In this document: positions 1 through 7,353 of the stretch, piece after piece
How the letters are laid out: each line of letters begins with the position of its first letter
Numbering within the stretch: the first letter of the stretch is position 1
Source of the DNA: CAYPEZ01 sp964409985
GTDB taxonomy: Bacteria; Patescibacteriota; Minisyncoccia; Phycocordibacterales; UBA6899
DNA: 19,682 nucleotides
NCBI GenBank assembly: GCA_964409985.1
Contig: CAYPEZ010000014.1
Coordinates: 1 to 19,682 of the forward strand
Reading direction: 5' to 3'
Translations under genes and position numbers: made by a program
Notes under the pieces: generated by a model
What the model was told of the DNA's origin: nothing
Database searches by the model: none
What the model saw: only the letters and a program-made list of their open reading frames with translations

Positions 1-115
1 CCTTTCCTCGAGCTCGTTCATCGCGTATCCTCCTATAGTGTAAGAAGAGGGTGACATAAAGGAACACCTGAAAATAGATGGCGATAAAGAGCACAACATA
101 GGTAAAGGCGTCCAT
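1..115 (-). CDS. N-terminal fragment of a membrane protein, possibly a GT2-type glycosyltransferase
   Basis: The gene reads leftward off the window edge, so only 38 residues are visible. After MDAFTYVV comes a strongly hydrophobic stretch of about 20 residues (LFIAIYFQVFLYVTLFL), then a basic run HYRRIRDERARGK. A membrane helix followed by a cytosolic basic segment is how many CPR family-2 glycosyltransferases begin, but no catalytic motif is in view, so that name is a guess from style. There is a rival start in another frame: a perfect AGGAGG (complement of 29-34) sits 7 bases before an ATG at position 21, giving MNELEER and then the edge. AGG-AGG as tandem Arg codons would be unusual for this genome, which favours the rival. 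The sequence left of the window would settle it. Confidence 0.45.
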   Translation of the reverse strand, partial: MDAFTYVVLFIAIYFQVFLYVTLFLHYRRIRDERARGK

Positions 116-361
116 TGGGGTCATAAAGGGAGAGTGGTGAGTCCAGAAACACCATCAGTATATCCAAAAACACCCCAAAGCCTAGTCGGTTATCGAAGGA
201 TGAGGGTAATGCCAACAACAAACTCCGCCAAATAGGTCTCAACAGTCGAACACTGGTGCGATCAGGCTACACATGCGTAAAAAAGCAAAAAATATTACAC
301 CACAGATACCAAAATACTCTTATTTTAAGCCGTAATGTTGACATTTTGTGGATAGAGGGTA
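116..361. other. Intergenic stretch with no gene recognised
   Basis: Open frames here are short, lack ribosome binding sites and do not look like proteins. On the minus strand, short hydrophobic fragments in different frames (for example TYLAEFVVGITLILR from about 190-240) could be decay of an older membrane-protein gene, but no continuous frame could be rebuilt. A TTGACA occurs near 337 without a well-spaced -10. Confidence 0.4.
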
Positions 362-389
362 TTGCCATAATATGTGAGCTCTGTACAAT
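362..389 (+). promoter_or_regulatory. Distal promoter of the lytic transglycosylase gene
   Basis: TTGCCA at 362-367 and TACAAT at 384-389 are separated by 16 bases. Transcription would start near 396 and pass through an imperfect hairpin at about 403-422 (AATGGGTGT, loop CCC, ACACCATT) before reaching the proximal promoter. Confidence 0.4.
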
Positions 390-420
390 GCCGCGGTACC
401 CCAATGGGTGTCCCACACCA

Positions 421-448
421 TTGACTATGTTTGGGGTTTGTGATATAA
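421..448 (+). promoter_or_regulatory. Proximal sigma70-type promoter of the lytic transglycosylase gene
   Basis: TTGACT at 421-426 and a perfect TATAAT at 443-448 are 16 bases apart. The predicted start of transcription near 455 is only a few bases before the ATG at 459, so the mRNA would be leaderless or nearly so. Confidence 0.7.
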
Positions 449-458
449 TGTGTCTATC

Positions 459-1220
459 ATGCTGCCTGCGGGCATGACCCAACCTATGAATCAACCCAAT
501 GTTCAAATGCCTGGATTTTTGGCATTTCTTATGACCCTTGCAGCCACTGCCGTTATGGTAGGAGTAGCGCTCCCTCGTCTGGCCCTCGCAGAGGAGGTCG
601 AAAAGACGTGTAAGGACTACCTTCTCTCTGAAAGTGCCTATGCGTATGAGCTTTCTGTGGCATGTAGTGTTGAAGAGAAGTATGGCCACATCATTGAACC
701 CATTGCTCACTTGAATGAGTATGACCAAGACCTCATTACTGCAGTGATTGTCGTGGAATCTCGTGGAAAGACCGAGGCAACGAGCCACGTTGGCGCAAAG
801 GGGCTTATGCAGCTCATGCCAAAGACCGCACGCTATATGGGGGCAAAAGACATCCGTGACCCATTTGAAAATATCTTGGCTGGAACAAAGTATCTTCGTG
901 CCCTCGAAGATCAATATGGATTTCTTTCTGTTGAAGAGGCGCTTCTTGCGTACAACATGGGACCTCGAAAGGCCTCTGAATGGCTCAATCTTCCCGGGCG
1001 ATCAGCAACAGATGCCTCATACGTCAAAAAGGTGATGGGAATTTACGCTGAGATCAAAGATGTGAAAGAAAAGGAGGCAGCAGAAAAAGAGAAATCAAAC
1101 GCTGAAGAGTTTCTCAAAAAACTCCTTCTGAAGATTACAGAGCGCACCCCCGATATTGATACTCCAGAGCTTGTGTCTGCGCGCAGAGTAGAAATCGAAA
1201 CAAAAGACAAAACTTCATAA
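459..1220 (+). CDS. Secreted lytic transglycosylase, SLT domain
   Basis: Predicted to cut the glycan strands of peptidoglycan outside the membrane, leaving 1,6-anhydro-muramic acid ends. Residues about 18-45 form a hydrophobic signal segment ending near ALA-EE, although the n-region has no basic residue. The SLT core covers about residues 85-190: the catalytic Glu is E100 in VIVVESRG, followed by SHVGAKGLMQLMPKTARYMG and the family motif LLAYNMGP. The last 60 residues are charged and probably coiled-coil (KEKEAAEKEKSNAEE). The GTG at 450 overlaps the -10 box and cannot be on the transcript made from the 421-448 promoter. ATG 459 is the first start after the predicted transcription start. ATG 474 or 486 would also keep the signal segment. 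No Shine-Dalgarno site is present. A strong hairpin follows the stop codon. Confidence 0.88.
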   Translation: MLPAGMTQPMNQPNVQMPGFLAFLMTLAATAVMVGVALPRLALAEEVEKTCKDYLLSESAYAYELSVACSVEEKYGHIIEPIAHLNEYDQDLITAVIVVESRGKTEATSHVGAKGLMQLMPKTARYMGAKDIRDPFENILAGTKYLRALEDQYGFLSVEEALLAYNMGPRKASEWLNLPGRSATDASYVKKVMGIYAEIKDVKEKEAAEKEKSNAEEFLKKLLLKITERTPDIDTPELVSARRVEIETKDKTS

Positions 1221-1247
1221 GTCCTACGCACCAAAGTGCTGTATACT

Positions 1248-1279
1248 AAAACACCAGAGAGGAAACTCTCTGGTGTTTT
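1248..1279 (+). terminator. Rho-independent terminator with perfect 13-bp stem
   Basis: AAAACACCAGAGA (1248-1260) pairs perfectly with TCTCTGGTGTTTT (1267-1279) around a GGAAAC loop. The 3' arm supplies the T run. It ends the transglycosylase transcript only 6 bases before the next ATG. A TATACT at 1242-1247 touches its 5' edge. Confidence 0.8.
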
Positions 1280-1285
1280 CATACT

Positions 1286-2005
1286 ATGATCGATCTCAAT
1301 ATTGGAACCGCACTTATCGCAGGTATCCTCACATTTTTGGCACCATGTACGCTCCCACTCCTTCCGGCATTTTTGGGCCTTACGACTGGGGCTGGACTCG
1401 ATTCTCGACGGAATGTTTTTTTGCGTGCCCTCGGATTTGTGCTCGGGTTTATCTTTGTGTTCATGATATTCGGTCTCTTTGCGGGATCTTTCGGAGGTTT
1501 TTTTATTGCTCACCGTGACTCCCTGATGCGCGTGGGAGGAGCCATTGTTGTTCTCTTTTCACTCCTACTTCTTGGAGTCATTCATGTCCCCGCACTTGCA
1601 TCTCGCGTCGCTCCTCGTATTTCGCTCCCAGCAGTGAGGTCTCCTTTTTCGGCATTCTTGGTAGGTCTTGCCTTCGCAGCAGGGTGGACCCCATGTCTCG
1701 GTCCAATCCTTGGGTCGATCCTCGTCATTGCTTCAACGGAAGGGACGGCGCTCCGCGGAGCGGTACTTCTTATGGCCTACGGCCTTGGGATCGGTATTCC
1801 ATTTCTCGTATTTGCGCTTGGGTTTTCTGAAGCAGCATTCCGGTCTACGTGGTTCCTTAGGGTGTCTTCTTGGATTTCAATTGCGGGAGGAGTATTTCTT
1901 CTCGTGCTCGGCCTCGCATTACTCTTTGGATTTTGGGGCACACTGGTCTCATTCCTATCGTCGCTCTCATTCTTTCATAGAGCAATGTTCATGGGAGAGG
2001 TATAA
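1286..2005 (+). CDS. CcdA/DsbD-type thiol-disulfide transporter, transmembrane protein
   Basis: Predicted to carry reducing power across the cytoplasmic membrane to extracytoplasmic thiol proteins, as CcdA and the DsbD core do. The 239 residues form about six hydrophobic helices. The two hallmark membrane cysteines are C21 in FLAPCTLPLLPAFLG and C137 in GWTPCLGPILG, placed in the first and fourth helices as the family requires. The size matches free-standing CcdA, with no fused thioredoxin domains. The start follows the terminator hairpin by 6 bases and has no Shine-Dalgarno site. The next gene encodes an anchored protein with two cysteines, a plausible redox client. The stop codon lies inside a TATAAT sequence (2001-2006). 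Confidence 0.88.
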   Translation: MIDLNIGTALIAGILTFLAPCTLPLLPAFLGLTTGAGLDSRRNVFLRALGFVLGFIFVFMIFGLFAGSFGGFFIAHRDSLMRVGGAIVVLFSLLLLGVIHVPALASRVAPRISLPAVRSPFSAFLVGLAFAAGWTPCLGPILGSILVIASTEGTALRGAVLLMAYGLGIGIPFLVFALGFSEAAFRSTWFLRVSSWISIAGGVFLLVLGLALLFGFWGTLVSFLSSLSFFHRAMFMGEV

Positions 2006-2026
2006 TTCAGGCCATTTTTTGAGCCG

Positions 2027-2061
2027 CATTGTTGTGTCCCCACAAGGGGATCGTCACAATG
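2027..2061 (+). other. Two-tier hairpin in the ccdA downstream region
   Basis: Outer arms CATTGT (2027-2032) and ACAATG (2056-2061) enclose inner arms TCCCC (2037-2041) and GGGGA (2046-2050) with an ACAA loop. A loose T-rich tract follows, so it may be a weak terminator or an RNA-stability structure. Confidence 0.4.
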
Positions 2062-2063
2062 TG

Positions 2064-2090
2064 TTGCTTTCTTCTCTGAGGAGGTACAAT
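2064..2090 (+). promoter_or_regulatory. Promoter of the anchored two-cysteine protein
   Basis: TACAAT at 2085-2090 stands 7 bases before the ATG at 2098. TTGCTT at 2064-2069 is a weak, closely spaced (15 bases) -35. GAGGAGG overlaps the promoter at 2078-2084 but is 13 bases from the ATG and would lie upstream of the predicted transcription start. Confidence 0.5.
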
Positions 2091-2097
2091 AGTACAT

Positions 2098-2562
2098 ATG
2101 GATAAGAAAAATACTCGAACGATCGTCATTGTTCTCGTCGTCGCACTACTTGCACTTTTCTACGTGTTTTTCCGTGGCGCAACGATTCCGCAAGAACCTA
2201 CCAGTGTCACTCCTCCGGTAAACGATATTGCTGTCCCCGCACTGATTACAGCAAAACATGCATATCGCAACGGAGAACATTTGCTTGCTGGGGAGATCAA
2301 TCTCCCAACCCCATGCCATCTTCTGGAACACACTGTGACAATTCTGCCTGATGGTAGCCGTGCAACGATAGCATTTGTACGAAGCTTTAAAGGAGGGGAA
2401 TGTCCAGGAGGTGAAGTACCTGCTCGGTTTTTTGTGCATTTTCCGGCAAGTACGACAACCGCACTGAGGACGACAGTCGACGGGAAGGATGTCCCGCTCT
2501 CGCTGATTGAAGCTGATCCAAATGAAGACCTAGAACACACTGAAATATTTTTGAAAGGGTAA
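2098..2562 (+). CDS. Membrane-anchored extracytoplasmic protein with a cysteine pair, function unknown
   Basis: Not recognised as a named family. Residues 1-7 are basic (MDKKNTR), residues 8-25 form one hydrophobic anchor (TIVIVLVVALLALFYVFF), and the remaining ~130 residues should lie outside the membrane. That part is rich in predicted beta strand and has just two cysteines, C73 in LPTPCHLLEH and C102 in KGGECPGG, which could form a disulfide. Following the CcdA-like gene directly, it may receive electrons from that transporter. This is inferred from position and the Cys pair only. It appears to have its own promoter and no Shine-Dalgarno site at normal spacing. Confidence 0.75.
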   Translation: MDKKNTRTIVIVLVVALLALFYVFFRGATIPQEPTSVTPPVNDIAVPALITAKHAYRNGEHLLAGEINLPTPCHLLEHTVTILPDGSRATIAFVRSFKGGECPGGEVPARFFVHFPASTTTALRTTVDGKDVPLSLIEADPNEDLEHTEIFLKG

Positions 2563-2612
2563 GTTTTCCACTTTTCATAAAGTTTTCCCCAGTAAATTTG
2601 TTCAAGCCCTGA

Positions 2613-2618
2613 TACAAT
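2613..2618 (+). promoter_or_regulatory. -10 box for the glucan operon
   Basis: TACAAT lies 16 bases before the ATG at 2635. No good -35 is visible at 16-18 bases. The predicted 5' leader would be about 9 bases with no Shine-Dalgarno site. Confidence 0.4.
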
Positions 2619-2634
2619 AAAGAAGTTCCTTCAT

Positions 2635-3855
2635 ATGGCAAGGCAGAACCTTCGCGTCCTTATGTTTGGTTGGGAGTTTCCTCCGCACAATAGTGGAGGC
2701 TTGGGGACCGCGTGCTATGGGCTCACAAAAGCACTCGCAACCGCTAAAACAAAAATCATTTTTGTCCTCCCAAAAGAACTTCCGGGACTTCACCACAACT
2801 TTCTTGATATTCGATTTGCGAATCTAGAAAAAATAAAATTTTCTCGTGTAGGAGTTCTCCTGCATCCTTACGTCACCTCATCGTCATATCTTGAGGAACT
2901 TGAACGTACTGGGAAGGTGGGAATGTACGGACTACATTTGTTTGAAGAGGTGAAGCGTTATGGGGATCTCGCTCGCGCGCTGGCGAAACGAGAGCAGTTT
3001 GATGTCATTCATGCACATGACTGGCTTTCTTTTGCTGCGGGTGTCGCCGCTAAGGAGGTCTCAGGGAAACCTCTCATCGTCCATGTCCATGCGACGGAGT
3101 TCGATCGTACCGCGGGGCATCCCAATCAGCATATTTATGATGCGGAGCGTAAAGGCATGCATGCTGCTGACTGCATTATTGCGGTTTCTCACCATACAAA
3201 AAACACAATCGTTCAGCATTATGGTATTTCCCCAGACAAGGTTTCTGTTGTTCACAATGGCATTGATATTGATGAACATGTTGCCACAATAGACGATGCT
3301 CTCAGGTGGATTCGTGATGCGGGAAAACAGATCGTTCTCTTTGTCGGACGTATTACGATTCAGAAAGGACCTGATTATTTTGTGAAGGCTGCCCGCAGGG
3401 TGCTTGATGTGAATCCAAACGTGATGTTTGTTGTTTCAGGAAGCGGAGACATGGAGGGCCAAATGATTCGCCTTGCTTCTGAGATGGGGATCTCCGATCG
3501 GTTCTTTTTTACTGGATTCTTGCGAGGAAACGAACTTCTCCGCCTCTACCGTGCCGCTGACCTCTTTGTGATGCCATCGGTATCAGAGCCTTTCGGGATC
3601 ACCCCGCTTGAAGCTCTTGCGAACCACACGCCAGTGCTTATCTCCAAGCAGTCCGGTGTAGCAGAAGTACTTCCAAATGCGCTCAAAAGTGATTTTTGGG
3701 ATACCGATGATATGGCTGACAAGATCCTTACGGTCCTTCGTGAGCGCCACCTCCACCAAGCACTCAAAGAATACGGACACGAGGATGCACGTCGCGCAAC
3801 TTGGGAAGAAGCTGCTGGAAAATGTATGGTATTATACGAACAAATTGCGAGGTGA
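2635..3855 (+). CDS. GT4 glycosyltransferase, glycogen/starch synthase-like
   Basis: A two-Rossmann (GT-B fold) retaining glycosyltransferase, cytosolic, using a sugar nucleotide as donor. The N-terminal motif GWEFPPHNSGGLGTACYGL resembles the lysine-containing glycine-rich loop of glycogen synthases, although here no KxGG lysine is present. The acceptor-side motif HAHDWLS follows near residue 125. The C-terminal half has VVHNGID, VLFVGRITIQKGPDYF and the E-x7-E pair E318 and E326 in SEPFGITPLEAL, which binds the nucleotide sugar. At 406 residues it is shorter than a classic GlgA. It heads the glucan operon, with only 15 bases to the GH57 gene, so alpha-glucan synthesis is the likeliest role. 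Another hexosyl transfer cannot be excluded. A GAGGTGAT sequence covers its stop codon. Confidence 0.87.
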   Translation: MARQNLRVLMFGWEFPPHNSGGLGTACYGLTKALATAKTKIIFVLPKELPGLHHNFLDIRFANLEKIKFSRVGVLLHPYVTSSSYLEELERTGKVGMYGLHLFEEVKRYGDLARALAKREQFDVIHAHDWLSFAAGVAAKEVSGKPLIVHVHATEFDRTAGHPNQHIYDAERKGMHAADCIIAVSHHTKNTIVQHYGISPDKVSVVHNGIDIDEHVATIDDALRWIRDAGKQIVLFVGRITIQKGPDYFVKAARRVLDVNPNVMFVVSGSGDMEGQMIRLASEMGISDRFFFTGFLRGNELLRLYRAADLFVMPSVSEPFGITPLEALANHTPVLISKQSGVAEVLPNALKSDFWDTDDMADKILTVLRERHLHQALKEYGHEDARRATWEEAAGKCMVLYEQIAR

Positions 3856-3870
3856 TATTTTTTCGACCCT

Positions 3871-5343
3871 ATGCCATCCGTTGTTTTTTACTTTCAAGTG
3901 CATCAGCCATATCGCCTTAAGCGATATCGAGTTTTTGATATAGGGAAAGACCACCATTATTTTAACGATGAAGGGGAGCGCGATACGAACAACCGTAAGG
4001 TGTTTCGCAAGGTAGCAGAAAAATGCTATTTGCCAGCAAATGCTGTATGGCTCGAACTTCTAAAAAAACACCCTGAACTCAAGATCACCTACTCGCTCTC
4101 TGGAGTATTCATGGAGCAAATGGAAGATTGGGGACCTGATGTTCTCGAATCCTTCCGTAAACTTATCGCGACTGGACAAGTTGAGATATTAAGCGAAACA
4201 TACTGCCACTCACTGTCATTTCTCTATTCAAGGGCTGAATTTGTCGAACAGGTTTGCATGCATCGAGATAAAGTGAAGTCACTTTTTGGGGTCACACCTT
4301 CGAGTTTTCGAAACACTGAACTCATATATCACAATGACCTCGCCGAATTCCTTTCGTCCAAAGAAGCCGAAGAGCAGATTGGAATCCGATACAAAGCCAT
4401 TCTTGCAGAAGGAGCAGATCACGTGCTCGGATGGCGAAGTCCGAACTTCGTGTATGCTCCTCCAAAGGGGAATATCAAACTTCTTCTCAAAAACTACCGA
4501 CTCTCAGATGATATTGCTTTTCGTTTTTCATCTCGGGCGTGGAGTGAGTGGCCACTTTCATCAGAAAAATTTGCACAGTGGGTGAATGCGGTCAATGGCA
4601 ACGGGAATGTTGTGAATCTCTTCATGGACTATGAAACGTTTGGCGAGCATCAGTGGGAAGACACAGGAATTTTCCATTTCCTCCGGGCGCTCCCTGGAGA
4701 AATATTGAAGCATCCAGACAATAATTTCAAAACGGTCTCTGAAGCAGCGGATATGTATTCTTCTGTTGGATCTGTCGATGTCCCGCATTATATGAGTTGG
4801 GCGGATGTCGAGCGCGATCTTTCTGCGTGGCTTGGAAATGGGATTCAACACGATGCGATTGGGAAAATTTTCGCCTTGCGTGATGAAGTCATGGCTACCG
4901 GGGATACCGCACTCATCACTGATTGGAGAAAGCTCACAACGAGCGATCATTTTTATTACATGTGTACGAAATGGTGGAGTGATGGTGATGTGCATAAATA
5001 CTTTTCACCTTACGAAAGTCCATACGATGCATTTATCGCATATTCGAACGTTCTTCAGGATATGCGGATGTGGCTCATAGAAGATCAAGAAAAACGTCGC
5101 TCACCATTTCAGATCAATAAAGGGGGAGAATCAAAGATTCACCATAAACAACATGAATCACAGGCGCTCCACGCTGTGAATACTCCTCACTCGCATTCAC
5201 ACAAACAGGAACATGCTCATTCAGAAGTTATTCATGAAGACAATTTGCCATCGCCAATTCAGGTGAACGTGAAGACCGCAAAGCAAATTCAGGTCCTTCA
5301 TGAGGGGCGACGAACGCTCCATCGTAAGCCTCGTAAAACATAA
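3871..5343 (+). CDS. GH57 alpha-amylase/glucanotransferase-type enzyme with His-rich C-terminal tail
   Basis: Predicted to cleave or rearrange alpha-1,4/1,6-glucan in the cytosol, as no signal peptide is present. All five conserved GH57 regions can be seen in order: VHQPYR (H11-Q12-P13), GQVEILSE, FRNTELIYHND with the nucleophile E150, FMDYETFGEH with the acid/base D253, and SWADVERDLSAWLGN. The catalytic part ends near residue 410. The following ~80 residues are hydrophilic and low in complexity, with ten histidines between about 424 and 455 (HHKQH, HSHSHKQEHAH), which is unusual for the family and looks like a metal-binding or tethering tail. It lies 15 bases after the GT4 gene and 7 bases before the GH15 gene, in one operon. 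Confidence 0.9.
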   Translation: MPSVVFYFQVHQPYRLKRYRVFDIGKDHHYFNDEGERDTNNRKVFRKVAEKCYLPANAVWLELLKKHPELKITYSLSGVFMEQMEDWGPDVLESFRKLIATGQVEILSETYCHSLSFLYSRAEFVEQVCMHRDKVKSLFGVTPSSFRNTELIYHNDLAEFLSSKEAEEQIGIRYKAILAEGADHVLGWRSPNFVYAPPKGNIKLLLKNYRLSDDIAFRFSSRAWSEWPLSSEKFAQWVNAVNGNGNVVNLFMDYETFGEHQWEDTGIFHFLRALPGEILKHPDNNFKTVSEAADMYSSVGSVDVPHYMSWADVERDLSAWLGNGIQHDAIGKIFALRDEVMATGDTALITDWRKLTTSDHFYYMCTKWWSDGDVHKYFSPYESPYDAFIAYSNVLQDMRMWLIEDQEKRRSPFQINKGGESKIHHKQHESQALHAVNTPHSHSHKQEHAHSEVIHEDNLPSPIQVNVKTAKQIQVLHEGRRTLHRKPRKT

Positions 5344-5350
5344 GTAATGT

Positions 5351-7345
5351 ATGCCTCGCGCCTTTTCTTACGGCAATCGGCATGTTCTCGTTCTCCTCGA
5401 TCGTTTCGCACGCATACGAGATTTTTATTATCCCTACGTAGGGCTTGAGAACCACATTGCAGGACGCCTTGCGCACAATATTGGTGTGTTTGTTGAAGGG
5501 CAGTTCTCCTGGACACATAGTGGAGAGTGGACGATTCATGCAAGTGTTGATGTGGGATGGACAGGGACCATTCGTCTCGAGCATCCTCGCCTCCGAGTGG
5601 TTGTGACATTTGAAGACTCGCTCTACCACGAAAAAGATATTTTCTTGCGACGTATCACTGTAGAGAATCTAGAAAAAAGAGAGCGAACGATTAAAGTATT
5701 TTTTAACCAGCAATTTGAGCTCTATCATAGTGAGCGTGGAGACACGGCGTATTTCGATCCCCGTGATAATGCCGTGATTCATTACGAAGGTCGTCGAGTC
5801 TTTCATATTTACGCACGGGTAGGCGCAACACCCTTTGATGAATATACGACAGGGATTTTCCATATCGAAGGAAAAGAGGGAACATATAAGGATGCTGAAG
5901 ATGGCACGTTGCAAAAAAATCCCATTGAACACGGAAGCGTGGACTCAACAATCGGTCTGACATTTCAAGTTGAGGCAGAAAAGAAAAAACAAGGTGAATA
6001 TTGGATTACCGTAGGAGAGTCAATTGAAGATGCAAAAGCGCTTCATGAAGAAGTCCTCCAGATGGGGACCGAGCACGTGAGCGCAGGAAGCCATGATTTT
6101 TGGAAAGCATGGGTAGACCGGTATCCCAATCGATTTTATGGATTATCAGAAGGAGCTGTTGAGCTCTTTAAAAAATCGCAGCTCTACCTCAGAAGTCATG
6201 TTGATCGGCATGGTGCGGTGATTGCATCGGGAGACACTGACATGCTCGAATCTGGACGTGATACGTATGCGTATGTGTGGCCTCGTGATGCCGCTTTTGC
6301 TACTGTTGCCCTCGACCAAATTGGCGATCGACACAGTGCTCGGCGCTTCTTTGAATTTGCCGCAAAAACAATGAAACCCGAAGGGTATTTCATGCACCGC
6401 AATCGTTCAGATGGATCGCTGGGGTCATCCTGGCATCCATGGATTATTGATGGAAAAACCGAACTCCCGATTCAAGAAGATGAAACCGCGCTCATTCTTT
6501 GGGCTCTCTGGCAGCACTATGAGATGACACGCGACCTTGAGTTTATCGAGTCGCTCTATCACACAATGATTTTGCCTGCAGCGAAGTTTCTGTTGAACTA
6601 CCGCGATCCGTATACCGGGCTCCCAAAACAAAGCTACAATCTGTGGGAAGAAAAATGGGGAGTACATACATTTACTGCTGCAAGTGTGTATGCTGGACTT
6701 GAAGCCGCTGCTGAATTTTCAGGACTGTTGGGACACACGCGGAACGAACACAATTTCCGTCATACTGCGACAGAAGTATCTCGGTCTATCATGAATCACC
6801 TATATGATGATCGGTCTGGGCTTTTTTGGAAGACCATTGTCACCAATGATCACGGATCATTCACGCAGTACGAGACCCAGCCCGACGCATCAAGTGCGTA
6901 CGGGGTATATGTCTTTGGTGTGCTTCCTCCCGGTGACGCACGCCTTGATCGCGCGTTTGAACATACCATAGAGCGTTTGACGCTCCATACGCCTGTTGGA
7001 GGGATCGCTCGGTACGCAGGGGACCAATACTATCGTATTGCCCCCAATGAGCCAGGTAACCCATGGATCATTACGTCACTTTGGATGGCTCAATATACGA
7101 TTGAGAAAGCGCGGTCAGACGCAGATCTTGATCGTGCGCGAGAGTGGCTCAACTGGTGTGTGGATATTGCCGGGCCCACCGGAATTCTTCCAGAGCAAAT
7201 GAATCCGTACACGAAGGATCATCTCTCTGCGGCACCGCTGACATGGAGTCACGCTGAATATATTCGCACTGTTGTTTTGTATTTAAACAAACTACGATCA
7301 CTCAACATTATTCCCCAAGAGCCTTCCTTCGGGCATAATATGTAA
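5351..7345 (+). CDS. GH15 glucoamylase-type glucan hydrolase
   Basis: Predicted to release beta-D-glucose from non-reducing ends of alpha-glucans, an inverting (alpha/alpha)6-barrel enzyme. The 664 residues have the usual two parts: an N-terminal beta-sandwich (about 1-260) opening with YGNRHVLVLLDRFARIRDFYYP, shortened here as FARIRDFYYP, and a catalytic barrel (about 275-650). In the barrel are YAYVWPRDAAFA, LPIQEDETALILWAL (E376, E378), YNLWEEKWGVHTFTAA with the likely general acid in E433-E434, and GILPEQMNP with the likely general base E615. No signal peptide, so it acts on internal glucan. Seven bases separate it from the GH57 stop and 8 from the pgi ATG. No Shine-Dalgarno site precedes it, consistent with co-translation in an operon. 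Confidence 0.92.
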   Translation: MPRAFSYGNRHVLVLLDRFARIRDFYYPYVGLENHIAGRLAHNIGVFVEGQFSWTHSGEWTIHASVDVGWTGTIRLEHPRLRVVVTFEDSLYHEKDIFLRRITVENLEKRERTIKVFFNQQFELYHSERGDTAYFDPRDNAVIHYEGRRVFHIYARVGATPFDEYTTGIFHIEGKEGTYKDAEDGTLQKNPIEHGSVDSTIGLTFQVEAEKKKQGEYWITVGESIEDAKALHEEVLQMGTEHVSAGSHDFWKAWVDRYPNRFYGLSEGAVELFKKSQLYLRSHVDRHGAVIASGDTDMLESGRDTYAYVWPRDAAFATVALDQIGDRHSARRFFEFAAKTMKPEGYFMHRNRSDGSLGSSWHPWIIDGKTELPIQEDETALILWALWQHYEMTRDLEFIESLYHTMILPAAKFLLNYRDPYTGLPKQSYNLWEEKWGVHTFTAASVYAGLEAAAEFSGLLGHTRNEHNFRHTATEVSRSIMNHLYDDRSGLFWKTIVTNDHGSFTQYETQPDASSAYGVYVFGVLPPGDARLDRAFEHTIERLTLHTPVGGIARYAGDQYYRIAPNEPGNPWIITSLWMAQYTIEKARSDADLDRAREWLNWCVDIAGPTGILPEQMNPYTKDHLSAAPLTWSHAEYIRTVVLYLNKLRSLNIIPQEPSFGHNM

Positions 7346-7353
7346 AGATATCT

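Noticed and set aside
33..242. 69-residue minus-strand ORF, Leu-rich
   Set aside because: No ribosome site, frame is out of step with the hydrophobic N-terminus read from ATG 115, and composition looks like a frame shadow.
267..914. 215-residue minus-strand ORF opposite the lytic transglycosylase
   Set aside because: Antisense to a gene with a clear catalytic domain and signal segment; unusual His/Cys-rich composition and no start signals.
2001..2006. TATAAT at the end of the CcdA-like gene as a promoter
   Set aside because: No -35 at suitable distance and no gene start close downstream; TACAAT at 2085 fits the next gene better.
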